A DNA stretch of 64,000 nt from Pseudomonas sp. BSw22131 (GCF_026810445.1 NZ_CP113949.1:434001-498000); one strand, 5' to 3'; numbered from the stretch's first letter, positions 6,639-16,105 are shown. Made by a program: numbers and translations. The notes: generated by a model not told the origin, from the sequence alone.

Positions 6639-8600
6639 ATGGCCTCTGGAACCACCAGCAAACTGGACTTTGTCCTGCGCCTCGTCGACCAGGTCACCAA
6701 GCCTCTGGGCCGGGTGAACCAAAGCTTTAGCCAGTTGGGCCAACAAGGCGCCAACGGAATCAAACAGATGGGCGTCGGCCTGGGTGGATTGGTTGGCACT
6801 GGGTACGCGTTGCAGCAATCACTGCAACCGGCGCTGGCTCAAAACGCTGCCCTAGGCACAGTCAAGAGCTTGGGCGTAGCCGGTGATGCTCTGGATCTGC
6901 TCAACACCAAGTCCCTGCGGTTCAGCATTGCCTATGGCGAAAACGCCACCGCCTTTGTCAGTTCGGCGTACGACATTCAGAGCGCAATCGCTGGGCTGAC
7001 TGGCACGCAGTTGGCGGCTTTCACAGGCGCTTCCAACGTACTGGCCAAAGCCACTAAAGCCGATGCTGCGACCATCACCAACTACGTCGGCACCATGTAC
7101 GGCATTTTCAAAGGTCAAGCCGACTCAATGGGCAAAGCTGAATGGGTTGAGAACCTGGCGGGCACCACCGCCTTAGCCGTGCAGATGTTCAAGACCACCG
7201 GGGCACAGATGAGTGCGGCATTCACCGGGATCGGTGCCAACGCCACCGCTGCCGGTGTCGGCCTATCTGAACAAATGGCCATCCTCGGCACACTGCAATC
7301 GACCATGAGCGGCGGCGAGGCTGGGACCAAATACAAGGCTTTCCTCTCTGGCGTCGGTAATGCGCAAGACAAGCTGGGCCTTAAGTTCACCGACAGCCAG
7401 GGCCGGCTGCTGCCAATGCTGAACATCCTGGACAAACTCAAGCTGAAATTCGGCGACACCCTTACGGTGGCCGATTCCGACGTGCTGAAAAAGGCCTTCG
7501 GCTCTGATGAGGCTGTGGGTCTTATCAAGCTGCTAATGAACGACACCGCTGGCCTGGCCAATAGCATGGATCAGTTGGGTAAGGTCAAGGGTATGGCGCA
7601 AGCCGAGACCATGGCAAAGGCCATGGTCGATCCTTGGCAACGTTTTAACAGCGCAGTCGAAGCGGTGCGAATTGCATTCGGTCAGAAGCTGTTGCCGACC
7701 CTCAACCCATTGATCGAGCGACTCGCTGAGGGAGGATCCTCACTAGTGCGCTGGACCACGCTGTTCCCCAACCTGACCCGTGTCATCGGCTTGACCGTTT
7801 TGGGTGTGGTGGTCCTGACTGCCGCAGTGTCGCTGATGACCTTTGTCTTCGGTGTTTGGCGCACGGCTGCCGTGCCGGTGCTGATGCTGTGGAAGTTGAT
7901 GACCGCAGCTTCCTTGGGCAATACCAGGGCCTACATGGTCAACGCTGCCGCCATGACTTTGTCCTGGATGCGCATGGCAGTGCTGGTCATCTGGCTGCGT
8001 TCGGCCACTGCCTCGATGATGATCTGGCAAGCCGCGATCTGGCTGACCAACACGGCATTGTGGGCCAATCCGGTGACTTGGATAGTTGTCGGGATTATTG
8101 CCTTGGTCGCAGTGATCATCGCTGCCGTCTACTACTGGGATGAATGGACCGGCGCCTTGCTCAATTCCGATGCGTTTATCTGGGTGTCCGATCAGCTCAC
8201 AGCGCTTTCGAGCTGGTTCGATTCCATGGGCGGATGGTCGGGCATGGCCACTGCCGCGTGGGACGGCATCGTTGCGATCTTTCACAGCTCTATCAACGAA
8301 CTGATCGCCATGCTGAACAAGATACCCGGCGTCGACATCAAGGCTAAGTTCGGTGAAATGCCTGCGGGCCCTGATCTCAGCAGCCTTGAGGCCGCCAAGC
8401 GTGCGCAGCAGACCATCAGCGCCGCAATCCCTTCTCTTTCCCCTTCACGTGCGTCGGCGGTACCGCCTGGCGGGCTGCTGACGAGCATCCAGAACAGCAC
8501 CACCCAGAACAACGGCAAGCAGGTTGAGACCGTGAATATCTACACCAACAAACCGATGACAACCCATGAACTGCAGGGGCTGATGGATATGGCGGGCTGA
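6639..8600 (+). CDS. Tail tape measure protein
   Basis: A 653-residue protein with the features of a contractile-phage tape measure: an N-terminal segment rich in Gln/Gly/Leu (SQLGQQGANGIKQMGVGLGGLV), a TP901-like core with repeated Ala/Thr/Gly-rich helices (about 100-340, including MSGGEAGTKYKAFLSGVGNAQDKLGL), then a block of several hydrophobic segments (about 375-510) thought to act in DNA passage through the inner membrane, and a short C-terminal tail. Tape measure length sets tail length; 653 residues predicts a fairly short tail, comparable to P2 (815 residues) or somewhat shorter. It lies after the chaperones, as usual. Confidence 0.85.
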   Translation: MASGTTSKLDFVLRLVDQVTKPLGRVNQSFSQLGQQGANGIKQMGVGLGGLVGTGYALQQSLQPALAQNAALGTVKSLGVAGDALDLLNTKSLRFSIAYGENATAFVSSAYDIQSAIAGLTGTQLAAFTGASNVLAKATKADAATITNYVGTMYGIFKGQADSMGKAEWVENLAGTTALAVQMFKTTGAQMSAAFTGIGANATAAGVGLSEQMAILGTLQSTMSGGEAGTKYKAFLSGVGNAQDKLGLKFTDSQGRLLPMLNILDKLKLKFGDTLTVADSDVLKKAFGSDEAVGLIKLLMNDTAGLANSMDQLGKVKGMAQAETMAKAMVDPWQRFNSAVEAVRIAFGQKLLPTLNPLIERLAEGGSSLVRWTTLFPNLTRVIGLTVLGVVVLTAAVSLMTFVFGVWRTAAVPVLMLWKLMTAASLGNTRAYMVNAAAMTLSWMRMAVLVIWLRSATASMMIWQAAIWLTNTALWANPVTWIVVGIIALVAVIIAAVYYWDEWTGALLNSDAFIWVSDQLTALSSWFDSMGGWSGMATAAWDGIVAIFHSSINELIAMLNKIPGVDIKAKFGEMPAGPDLSSLEAAKRAQQTISAAIPSLSPSRASAVPPGGLLTSIQNSTTQNNGKQVETVNIYTNKPMTTHELQGLMDMAG

Positions 8601-8601
8601 C

Positions 8602-8919
8602 ATGAGCAACTACGTCGACCTTTTGATTGTTGGCAATGACTTGGCGCTTGATCCATCCAATCAGCCGCTGCTGGTGGATGACAGGGCCAGCATTGCCCAA
8701 GACATTGCACACATGATCCGTGACAGCGGCCTGCTGGTGACGCTGATTGCCGAGCGTGACCGGCTTCGTCAGCGTGACTGCATCCAGCAAATCGAGCTGC
8801 TGGTGGAGGCTGATGTTCGTTTGGTACCGGGCACGGCGCGAATCCTTCAGGAGATACCCGGACGGTACCTGGTCACTGCAACCACTTTGAAATTTGGGCA
8901 CATGAAGGTGACTCTGTGA
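8602..8919 (+). CDS. Baseplate-associated protein (DUF2590-like)
   Basis: A 105-residue protein directly after the tape measure. The start (SNYVDLLIVGNDLALDPSNQPLLVDDRASIAQDI AHMIRDSGLL split here by a natural break) follows the DUF2590 pattern, which in K139/HP1-like phages fills the place of the P2 gpW/gp25-like baseplate wedge component. The N-terminal DLxLxxxG...V.D..SIAQDI is also reminiscent of gp25-like proteins. The stop overlaps the GTG of the baseplate J gene. The role is inferred from family and position; no catalytic function is expected. Confidence 0.7.
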   Translation: MSNYVDLLIVGNDLALDPSNQPLLVDDRASIAQDIAHMIRDSGLLVTLIAERDRLRQRDCIQQIELLVEADVRLVPGTARILQEIPGRYLVTATTLKFGHMKVTL

Positions 8920-10091
8920 ACGAAGTGGATTTTAAAGAAGCCCTGCAGGATGCCGGCATTCCAACAACCGAGGCAGAGCTGAAGAAAGCCTGGGAACAGG
9001 AAGTCGCTGATCAGGGCAGCAAACTGAGCAACACAAGCGCGTATTCACCGTTTTGGAGGATCGTCTCAGCCTTGATCACCAAGCCGGTGCTGTGGCTGAT
9101 ATCCCTGATCACGGGCACCGTACTGCCCAACTTCTTCGTGAAGACCGCAGTGGACGGCTGGCTGGACATGCTCGCATGGGCGGTAAACCTGGAGCGCAAG
9201 CAGGCAACGCTGGCTAAGGGCTCGCTGCTATTCACCCGTGGCTCGGCAGCCGGCACGTTGGTTGTCGACGTCGATACCCGAGTCCAGTCGGCCGCGATCA
9301 ATGGGCATGTCTATGAGCTGAAAACCACCGAGGCCGGTACATTTGCCGACGGACAGTATCAACTGGCGATCCCCGTTGAGGCTGTTGACGCTGGAAGCGG
9401 ATTTAACCTGGCGCCAGGCTACTACGCGATTTTGCCAGTGCCGGTACCCGGTATCGTGCAGGTCGTTAACGCAGATGACTGGCTGACGAGCCCTGGCGAT
9501 GACCGCGAGCCCAACGACCAGTTACGGCTGCGCACTCGCAACCAGTTCTCTGCGGTCAACCAGTACCACACGGACGCCGTTTACCGCGCGATGATCACCA
9601 CGTTCCCTGGTGTGCGTCCCGACGGCGTGTTTTTTGAACACGGGGCACCGAGGGGGCCAGGTAGTGCCAATGCCTACGTACTGTTCGAAGCGGGCGTCCC
9701 GGCAGATGAGTACCTGGCCACGATCAACGCTTACATCAGGGAGCAAGGTAATCACGGACATGGTGATGACCTGCTGGTGATGGTCATGCCTGAAACCCTG
9801 CACAGCATTGAGCTCAAGCTCTGGCCTCTTGCCAACCTCACCGCCGAGTTACAGACCCGACTGCAGCTGCAGGTCGAGCAATTCATCCGCGCAGCATTTC
9901 GTGAAAGCACCACCAGCGACTATCAACCCACCTTGACGGCACCTCAGGCGCGCTTCTCGTTTTCGCGCCTGGCGGAAGAGCTGCATGAACAGTTCCCCCG
10001 CATTGAATCGCTGGCCTTTACCAACACCGACATCCTTTCCGAGCTGAACATCCCTCGTATTCAAAGCCTGAAGGTGACCCTTGAACCTTAA
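8916..10091 (+). CDS. Baseplate wedge protein, gpJ-like
   Basis: A 391-residue protein starting with GTG inside the previous stop. It contains the J-like order: an N-terminal helical part, an LERKQATLAKGSLLFTRGSAAGTLVVDVDTRV section where baseplate J proteins have an A.G.v.f.r.....v.ip.Gt.v beta region (about 90-135), then a DDREPNDQLRLRTRNQF motif (P2 gpJ has E.D..lR.R), and a C-terminal domain ending in strands. It forms part of the wedge that controls sheath contraction. Order before gpI-like and fibre genes agrees with P2 (W, J, I, H). Confidence 0.85.
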   Translation: MNEVDFKEALQDAGIPTTEAELKKAWEQEVADQGSKLSNTSAYSPFWRIVSALITKPVLWLISLITGTVLPNFFVKTAVDGWLDMLAWAVNLERKQATLAKGSLLFTRGSAAGTLVVDVDTRVQSAAINGHVYELKTTEAGTFADGQYQLAIPVEAVDAGSGFNLAPGYYAILPVPVPGIVQVVNADDWLTSPGDDREPNDQLRLRTRNQFSAVNQYHTDAVYRAMITTFPGVRPDGVFFEHGAPRGPGSANAYVLFEAGVPADEYLATINAYIREQGNHGHGDDLLVMVMPETLHSIELKLWPLANLTAELQTRLQLQVEQFIRAAFRESTTSDYQPTLTAPQARFSFSRLAEELHEQFPRIESLAFTNTDILSELNIPRIQSLKVTLEP

Positions 10092-10608
10092 ATTCGAGTT
10101 GCCTTTCTGGTTGAACGGGCCGGAGCTGAACAAGCTCAAGGCTGCCGCTCACGGCTGGTGGACAAAGGTTGAACAGTGGGTGCAGTGGCCGCTGCTGCAG
10201 ATGGACCCAGAAACCTGCCACATGAACATCCTTGATCTACTGGCCTGGCAGCGGGACATCAGCCGCTTTCGCGGCGAGCCCGAGGCGCTGTACCGGCTAC
10301 GAGTCAAGTTTGCGTTCATCAATTCAGTCGACGCCGGCTCAACTGCCGGGCTGATGCGGATCCTCAATCGCCTGGGCGTGGGTTACGTCGAGATCGAGGA
10401 GCGGCTTGAGGAGCGGGACTGGGATGTCGTGCTTCTCAGACTTACTGACTCACAGCTTTCCGATAACCCCGAGCTGCTGCGGGTGATCGTTCAGCAGTAC
10501 GGACGCACCTGTCGGCGCTATGACTTTGTGACCATTACTCCGGTGGCCTTACTGGTCGCTGTGGCTGACTTTAACGACGATCAGATGACCCTGATCGCCA
10601 CGCTGTAG
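10081..10608 (+). CDS. Baseplate/tail protein I-like
   Basis: A 175-residue protein from a TTG that overlaps the gpJ-like stop. It resembles P2 gpI: an aromatic N-terminal part (FELPFWLNG, GWWTKVEQWVQWP), then NILDLLAWQRDISRFRGEP, corresponding to the family pattern LLPWLAWxxxVDxW, and a YRLRVKFAFINSVDAGSTAGLMRIL helix as in the VxxSxxxHRxKGT region. gpI helps attach the tail fibre to the baseplate. Position between J and the fibre supports the call. The start codon is TTG; no ATG fits better. Confidence 0.75.
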   Translation: MNLKFELPFWLNGPELNKLKAAAHGWWTKVEQWVQWPLLQMDPETCHMNILDLLAWQRDISRFRGEPEALYRLRVKFAFINSVDAGSTAGLMRILNRLGVGYVEIEERLEERDWDVVLLRLTDSQLSDNPELLRVIVQQYGRTCRRYDFVTITPVALLVAVADFNDDQMTLIATL

Positions 10609-10619
10609 GAGGCTGCCCC

Positions 10620-12281
10620 TTGGCCGCTGCCATTACCAAAGCCGGCGAAAGCCTGATCGCCCAGAAGCTCAACGCCGGGGAAGTGCTGGAGGTCGTGCGC
10701 TTTGTGCTCGCGCTAGTGCCAGACCTGAACCCTGATCAACCGGTTGACCGTGATGGCGCCAAACCTCCCGCCGAACAGGTTGTTCTCACTCAGGAATACT
10801 CCCAAAAGGGGTTTGTGAACCCTAACCAAGTCGTCTACAGCCTCATGATGGGCAGTGAGCTTGGGGACTTCGACTGGAACTGGATGGGCCTGGAAACAGC
10901 GGAAGGCGTACTGCTTTCGGTCGCCTATGTGCCGATCCAGCAGAAGCGCAAAAACATTCCGCCGCATCAGATCGGCAACAACGTCACTCGCAACTTCCTG
11001 GTGGCTTTCGACGGCGCCCAGGCACTGACTGAAATCACTGTTGATGCCAGCACTTGGCAGCATGATTTCAACGTGCGACTGCACGGCATCGATGAGCGCG
11101 AGCGTCTGAGCAATCGCGAGATCTACGGCCGCGCCTGTTGCTTCGGCAGCGGGTATGAACTGGTCAGAATCAACGATGGCTTTCAACTCCAGCCAGGCTT
11201 GGCGTATGTCGAGGGCATTCGTCTTGCGCTGGCAAGCGCCATCGATGTTCCTCAACCTCCCGGGGCGAATACATCGGCTTGGCTTGTAGTGTCTCTCGCC
11301 CGGGACAGGAATGACGTCGTCTCCCGCTGGGAGCTGCTTTACGCCGAGGAGATGGCGGATTACGTAGACGGCAACGGCGCCGCGCACTTTTGCGAGCGTA
11401 TTGCGACGGTGGTGGAAGGCAGGCTTATCGACACGCGAGCCGCAGAGCCGATCAGGGGAGCCCTGATCAAGCACTTTGCCGCTCAGGTCGGCGACTATCC
11501 TGAGCTGCGCGCCCGGGCGACCACCAAAGAAGACGTTGAACTGGGTGAGATACCCAACGCCATCAGCGACGATCCGGAGACCGATAGCAGCGAGATACTC
11601 GCCACAACTGCCGCGCTGAAACGGCTTGGCCAACAGATCAGCGACTCAATGGTTGGCATGGTTGCGGCCTTCGATATGGAGGTGGCCCCTCCGGGATGGC
11701 TCAAGCGAAATGGCTCAGATGTTTCACGTACGGCCTACGCCAAACTGTTCGCAAAAATCGGCACTCTCTACGGTGCCGGCGACGGAGTAACCACTTTCAA
11801 TATTGGTGACTCCCGTGGCGTGTTCATCAGAGGGCTGGATGAAGGTCGCGGATTAGATCCTGACCGTAGGCTGGGAAGTCTTCAAGCCGGACAAATCGAA
11901 TCTCACTCCCACGAAGCGTCCGCAGCTCCGGCCGGCTATCACGCCCACGCTGGCTCAACTGATGCGCAAGGCCATCATGCCCACAGCGGTTCCACCTACG
12001 GAGCAGGCTCGCATAGCCACACAACCAACGCGCTTGGATCTAACAATGGTTTCAGTGCTGGGTGGATCGCGGCTGGTGGTGCATCAAATCTCCCTGCCGC
12101 AGGCCTATCGGCTGTCGGCGATCACGCGCATGCGCTTGCAATAGATGGGGCAGGCACACACGCCCACAACTTGAGCATCGCAGCGGACGGAAACCACGCC
12201 CACGCAATCGCAATAGGAGCCACCGGGGGTTCAGAAACCAGACCTGCCAACGTTGCGTTGCTTATGTGTGTCAAGTATTGA
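10620..12281 (+). CDS. Tail fibre / tail-collar protein, gpH-like
   Basis: A 553-residue fibre protein starting at a TTG preceded by AGGAGG (10607-10612). The N-terminal ~150 residues resemble the DUF3751-type phage tail-collar fibre head that anchors in the baseplate. Around residue 345 begins a tail-collar domain (PPGWLKRNGSDVSRTAYAKLFAKIGTLYGAGDG) as in phage fibre ends. The C-terminal ~130 residues hold repeated HxH units (SHSHEAS, HAHAGST, HHAHSGST, SHSHTT, HAHALA, HAHNLS, HAHAIA), a metal-binding fibre motif like that of T4 short tail fibres. The closing GGSETRPANVALLMCVKY is a typical fibre tip. It probably decides host range. Confidence 0.85.
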   Translation: MAAAITKAGESLIAQKLNAGEVLEVVRFVLALVPDLNPDQPVDRDGAKPPAEQVVLTQEYSQKGFVNPNQVVYSLMMGSELGDFDWNWMGLETAEGVLLSVAYVPIQQKRKNIPPHQIGNNVTRNFLVAFDGAQALTEITVDASTWQHDFNVRLHGIDERERLSNREIYGRACCFGSGYELVRINDGFQLQPGLAYVEGIRLALASAIDVPQPPGANTSAWLVVSLARDRNDVVSRWELLYAEEMADYVDGNGAAHFCERIATVVEGRLIDTRAAEPIRGALIKHFAAQVGDYPELRARATTKEDVELGEIPNAISDDPETDSSEILATTAALKRLGQQISDSMVGMVAAFDMEVAPPGWLKRNGSDVSRTAYAKLFAKIGTLYGAGDGVTTFNIGDSRGVFIRGLDEGRGLDPDRRLGSLQAGQIESHSHEASAAPAGYHAHAGSTDAQGHHAHSGSTYGAGSHSHTTNALGSNNGFSAGWIAAGGASNLPAAGLSAVGDHAHALAIDGAGTHAHNLSIAADGNHAHAIAIGATGGSETRPANVALLMCVKY

Positions 12282-12289
12282 GGCCAATG

Positions 12290-13000
12290 ATGAAAAGCAA
12301 AACCGTCTACCAAACTAACCACCTTGGCGTATACGTCGGCCCGATCGAGGCAGAAGAGTCGCCCTTGGAGCCTGGCGTCTTTCTGGTCCCCGGTGGTTGC
12401 GTGCCAACGCCCCCACCATTGGACGTGCCTGATTTCAAAGCAGCCTGCTGGACGGGGAAAGCCTGGCAATTGCTCGACTATTTTGAAGGGCTGATCGTCT
12501 ACAGCACCGCCAACCGTGAGCCACTTACGCTGACCGGAATCGGTCCCATCCCCAATGGTCACACCGTGAGACGACCGGAGCCCGATCAGATCTGGAAGAA
12601 CGGGCGTTGGGTTGATGATCTGAACACCCAGCTCGCAAAGCTGTACCCCGTAAAGCTTGCCCAGATAAATGACGGCTGCGCCTCATGCATCACTTCGGGC
12701 TTTTACTCAGATGGGCTTGGCCAACCCCATCGCTACGACAGTACGCTGGAAGACCAGGTGAATCTGACAGGCATGATCCTGAGCACACTGGATGGTCTAT
12801 GCGCTTGCACCAATCAGGAGGACGAAAAAGCCTTCCGTGAGCACACCGCTGAGCAGTTGCATGTCGTTGGCCAAGATTTGGTGAGCTTTAAACAAATCGC
12901 TCTGCAGCACGCCGAGCAGTTGAAAAAGGCGTTGAACCACATGCTTTCGGATAAAGACCTGGTTGGCATGAAAGCGCTTGAATGGAGCGCACCGGCATGA
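12290..13000 (+). CDS. Tail fibre assembly-type protein (DUF4376-like C-terminus)
   Basis: A 236-residue protein. Two tandem ATGs (12287 and 12290) follow GAGG at 12280-12283; the second has better spacing. The N-terminal ~100 residues resemble fibre-assembly proteins that follow fibre genes (an opening ...YVGPIEAEESPLEPGVFLVPGGCV, then an FEGLIVYSTANREP region with aromatic and proline residues). The C-terminal half (LAQINDGCASCITSGFYSD...) follows the DUF4376 pattern (K...I...A......G....G..), common in phage tail proteins. Position next to the fibre supports a chaperone or fibre accessory role. A longer frame extending back over the fibre gene is an artefact of overlapping frames. Confidence 0.65.
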   Translation: MKSKTVYQTNHLGVYVGPIEAEESPLEPGVFLVPGGCVPTPPPLDVPDFKAACWTGKAWQLLDYFEGLIVYSTANREPLTLTGIGPIPNGHTVRRPEPDQIWKNGRWVDDLNTQLAKLYPVKLAQINDGCASCITSGFYSDGLGQPHRYDSTLEDQVNLTGMILSTLDGLCACTNQEDEKAFREHTAEQLHVVGQDLVSFKQIALQHAEQLKKALNHMLSDKDLVGMKALEWSAPA

Positions 13001-13920
13001 CCTGGTCGCAGGTAACCATGCGCTGGCCCGCAAAGGCCACTCAATGGATGGATGGCCTCAACATGGCGAAGGATCTCGCAGGCGGGGAGTTGGTTAATAC
13101 CGCGCTGCGCTTGGCCGGGCTGGATGGGTTGGCCACCACCACCCCCGGACCTGTCGGGGAGGCAGCTATCGCTGCTGTAGACGCTGGGCGCGCCGCGATG
13201 GAGGGCCAGCTCGGTCAGGCTCCTGGATGTATCGCCGTTACGCCATTCCAATCCGGGATTGGGCAAGGCAGGGGCTACCAGCGCTTCTTATCGGCGCCCA
13301 ACCTTGTGCAACTGCTCGGTGACAAGTTGCTGGATAGCTCGGGGGCTGCGGTGCTTTCCGGGGAGCAACACGCTCTCGTTATCCTTTTTCTGTCCACTCG
13401 CTATGAACAATTGGCTGCAAGCCTGGCGCGCTTCAATGCATTGCTGCCGGTGCCAGAGCTGACGCGGGCTGAAAAGCGCGCCAGCCATCTTTCACGACTT
13501 GAGACGGAGAAATGGGTCTTGCCGGGATCTGGTTCTTCGTCGGGCTGGAGCACTTTGCCGCTGGAGCGATGCGCAATCACCAAAGCTACCAAGCAGGCAC
13601 TGTCAGGTCAGCTCGCCATGCTTGAAGGCTACATTGCTGACAGCTCCCCCCTTGGGGATTTGGGCGCTTTGGCTCAACGCAAAGTTGCGCAGAGCACAGC
13701 ACGCGATCAGCAGCTCAGCGCAATCAAAGAAGCCTTGGCCAACCCTATTCCCGAGCTTTCTACCGTGACCCGCCTGATCGGACCAGGCAACACTGCCGAG
13801 CTGCGGCGCCAGCTATTGGCCGAGGCCGCTCCCGGCCACGAATGGGTGCTGTGCGCAGGCGTGATGATGGTCGGTACTCTCGAAGGCTTGAGCTTTGTCC
13901 AGGAACTGGTGGGTTTATGA
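12997..13920 (+). CDS. Phage tail-region protein of unknown function
   Basis: A 307-residue protein starting at an ATG that overlaps the preceding stop as ATGA. I do not recognise a domain. It is rich in Ala, Leu and Gly, with long predicted helices and no signal peptide; one hydrophobic stretch (about 105-115, AVLSGEQHALVILFLS) and a C-terminal VLCAGVMMVGTLEGLSFVQELVGL are the only apolar parts. It overlaps the next baseplate gene by four bases, so it is translated with the baseplate set. Similar-sized unknown proteins occur between fibre and hub genes in HP1/K139-like phages, but a function cannot be stated. Confidence 0.75.
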   Translation: MTWSQVTMRWPAKATQWMDGLNMAKDLAGGELVNTALRLAGLDGLATTTPGPVGEAAIAAVDAGRAAMEGQLGQAPGCIAVTPFQSGIGQGRGYQRFLSAPNLVQLLGDKLLDSSGAAVLSGEQHALVILFLSTRYEQLAASLARFNALLPVPELTRAEKRASHLSRLETEKWVLPGSGSSSGWSTLPLERCAITKATKQALSGQLAMLEGYIADSSPLGDLGALAQRKVAQSTARDQQLSAIKEALANPIPELSTVTRLIGPGNTAELRRQLLAEAAPGHEWVLCAGVMMVGTLEGLSFVQELVGL

Positions 13921-14456
13921 CGCTGCTACTGGATGGGCAAAAAGTCAGGGGTAAATCCCTCAAGGTCACAGCCAACCTGCGGATCGAGAGCAAGGATCTA
14001 TCCGGGCAGACCAGCAATACGGACAGCTCGCACACAGGATTCAAGCCCAAGGCTCTGACCGTATCCTTATTAATCCCGTATCGCGACCGAGCAAACCTGA
14101 CCGACCTCATGCGCTTGGCCGAAGGAACCGGCGCCGGTGGCGCGCTCAAAATCTATCGGCTGGTGAATGACACCGCCGAGGCGTTCGGCGTGCGACAGGT
14201 TCAGTTCAGCGACAACATCAGTGCCCGTGAGGATGACAGCCTTTCAGCATGGCGAGTCCAGTTCACGCTGACCGAGAAGCTCTCCAACCCGGAACGGGTC
14301 GAGACACGTCGACCTGCCAGCCAAGTGCAGCAACAAATCGGCGCAGGCAGCGAAGTGGCAGATGCGTCGGCTGAGCGCGCGCCCGGAGGGCCCGAGCTAA
14401 GCGGTTTCGAAGGCTTGCTCAAGCGTGTCGACGACTACCTGGCGCCGCCCCTGTGA
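13917..14456 (+). CDS. Baseplate complex protein (hub-associated)
   Basis: A 179-residue protein from the ATG at 13917 (ATGA overlap). It starts with LLLDGQKVRGKSLKVTANLRIESKDLSGQTSNT, a pattern of alternating strands seen in tail proteins located before the gpD-like hub in K139-type phages. It continues with AEGTGAGGALKIYRLVNDTAEAFGVRQVQF and a low-complexity C-terminus. This may serve the role of P2 gpU or a LysM-like hub adaptor. The functional name is based on gene order and general likeness; no catalytic motif is visible. The end overlaps the GTG of the hub gene by four bases. Confidence 0.6.
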   Translation: MTLLLDGQKVRGKSLKVTANLRIESKDLSGQTSNTDSSHTGFKPKALTVSLLIPYRDRANLTDLMRLAEGTGAGGALKIYRLVNDTAEAFGVRQVQFSDNISAREDDSLSAWRVQFTLTEKLSNPERVETRRPASQVQQQIGAGSEVADASAERAPGGPELSGFEGLLKRVDDYLAPPL

Positions 14457-15145
14457 AACTGAACAAAGTGCTGAGCATTAACGGCGAGCCTTTCGAGCTG
14501 GTCAGCGATGAGGTGCGACTAGATCTGCATAATCCCGGTCGCGCCAATTTCGTGATCAATTCCCCTGGGCAGCAGAAGGGTTTGGTGACTCTGGACATTG
14601 GTTACAACGACAAGCCGCTGCAGCGTCACTTTGTCGGCTACGTCGAACGCTGCACTACCTCCAGCAGCCAGGAGCAGGTGCTTTTTTGCCGTGAGGTGGC
14701 CGCGATTCTGACTCACCCGCTACCGATGGGATTGCGCCATGTGAATTTGCGGGACGTGCTGACCGAGGTGAGCAAAAAAACAGGACTCCGGTTTCGCGTT
14801 CCCGACGCGCCCTACGCCAAGGTGAAGTCACCGTACTTTTACTCCCTCGCCGCAGGTATTCAGACCATGGACAGCCTTGCCCCGGTATTCAACATTCCGG
14901 ATTTCATCTGGCAACAACAGGGTGATGGGGACGTTTACGTGGGCAGTTGGGCTGACAGTTACTGGGGCAGCAAACCAGCGCTGCAGTTACCGGTTGAGCT
15001 GTTCGATCAATACCAGGGCAATCAAAGCGCGACTGTCGCCGCTCTTCCCGGGCTACGACCAGGCGCCACAATTAACCAGGGCGAGCGGATTACGTCAGTG
15101 ACGCTGGCCGGCACCGAGATGGCCATCAAATGGAAGAGGTTGTAA
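14453..15145 (+). CDS. Baseplate hub protein, gpD-like
   Basis: A 230-residue protein from GTG 14453. The layout follows late-control/hub proteins of the gpD/gp27 type: two barrel-like halves, with DVLTEVSKKTGLRFRVP in the middle (family pattern vl..ia...gl.....) and PYFYSLAAGIQTMDSLAPVFNIPDFIWQQQGDGDVYVG, a typical hub segment (bT.L.fl.rLa...g......g). It is shorter than P2 gpD (about 387 residues), as in other K139-like hubs. It overlaps the spike gene by 16 bases. Hub and spike together form the centre of the baseplate. Confidence 0.7.
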   Translation: MKLNKVLSINGEPFELVSDEVRLDLHNPGRANFVINSPGQQKGLVTLDIGYNDKPLQRHFVGYVERCTTSSSQEQVLFCREVAAILTHPLPMGLRHVNLRDVLTEVSKKTGLRFRVPDAPYAKVKSPYFYSLAAGIQTMDSLAPVFNIPDFIWQQQGDGDVYVGSWADSYWGSKPALQLPVELFDQYQGNQSATVAALPGLRPGATINQGERITSVTLAGTEMAIKWKRL

Positions 15146-16101
15146 TCCGCATTGTCGAACGGCGTTTCCCGGAGCTCACCGGGAACTATCACTTGCCACG
15201 ACTGGCGCAGGTCATCGCTATTGCGGACCCGCCATCTGAAAAGGGATTGAGTGACGACTTCCGGCCGCGTTATGGCGTCCACCTTCTGGTCATGGGGCCG
15301 GACGGTGAAATTGACTCATCGTTACCCCCTTTGCTGGGTGTGCCACTGCCGATACCAGCTGGCGGTGAGGAAGCCGGATTCTTCGGATTCCCTGCCATCG
15401 GTACCACCGTCGTGGTGAGCTTCGCCTACGGACTGCCGAGCAAACCTTTCATCATGCAGATCCTGCCACACGGCTTGAGTCTTCCCAGCGTTCCAAAAGG
15501 CGATCAGCTTTGGCAGCACAGCGAGGCCGTACAGCAGCGCGTGGACGCGGAGGGCAACTGGACCCGGCAGACAGACGCGAAAATTACCGACCGGGCAACT
15601 GAGCGTGCGGTACAGGCGCTGGAAAACGAAGAGACCTATCTGACCACCGACATCGATGTCGCTAACCATAGCAGTGAGACAGTGGGAGGCACAAAGACCG
15701 TTCAGGCGCTGGGCGCGCTGAAGCTTCTCTCGGGTGGATCCGCGAGCCTGGCCAGCGTTGATGATTTGCACCTCGCCACGGGCCGGAATTTGAATCTGGT
15801 GCTCGGCCAGAAGCATAACGCCGTGGTCGGTGGCGATATGACGGAGATGATCCTTGGCGCCCGTAGTAGCGTGGCCGCCCTTCAGCAACGCTTGATTGCG
15901 CCGAAAACCTGGTTAGGTTCTGAGGCGGTTAACGTGTTGCAAGTACTGGCGGATCTGATCGATCTAGTGGAGCAAATGAACGCATCTATTGCAGGGCATA
16001 TGCATGGCCCCACACCGCCTCCAGGCAATCAGCCAGATTTTATAGGTCATGCATCAGCTGCAGGAGCGCTTAGTGCGAAGCTAAAACCGATTACGGGATA
16101 A
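15130..16101 (+). CDS. Baseplate spike protein, gpV/VgrG-like
   Basis: A 323-residue protein. Residues ~20-110 look like an OB-fold with the GxPLPIPAGGEEAGFFGFPAIGTTVVVSFAYGLPSKPFIMQIL segment (in gpV/gp5 spikes: g..lp.lp...Gd.V.v.f..Gdp..pvv.g), followed by repeats that probably form a beta-helix (about 150-250), and a C-terminal HGPTPPPGNQP segment with histidine and prolines like spike ends (MHGPTPPPG). It pierces the host outer membrane. ATG at 15130 lies inside the hub gene. Both context and pattern agree. Confidence 0.8.
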   Translation: MEEVVIRIVERRFPELTGNYHLPRLAQVIAIADPPSEKGLSDDFRPRYGVHLLVMGPDGEIDSSLPPLLGVPLPIPAGGEEAGFFGFPAIGTTVVVSFAYGLPSKPFIMQILPHGLSLPSVPKGDQLWQHSEAVQQRVDAEGNWTRQTDAKITDRATERAVQALENEETYLTTDIDVANHSSETVGGTKTVQALGALKLLSGGSASLASVDDLHLATGRNLNLVLGQKHNAVVGGDMTEMILGARSSVAALQQRLIAPKTWLGSEAVNVLQVLADLIDLVEQMNASIAGHMHGPTPPPGNQPDFIGHASAAGALSAKLKPITG

Positions 16102-16105
16102 TCCT

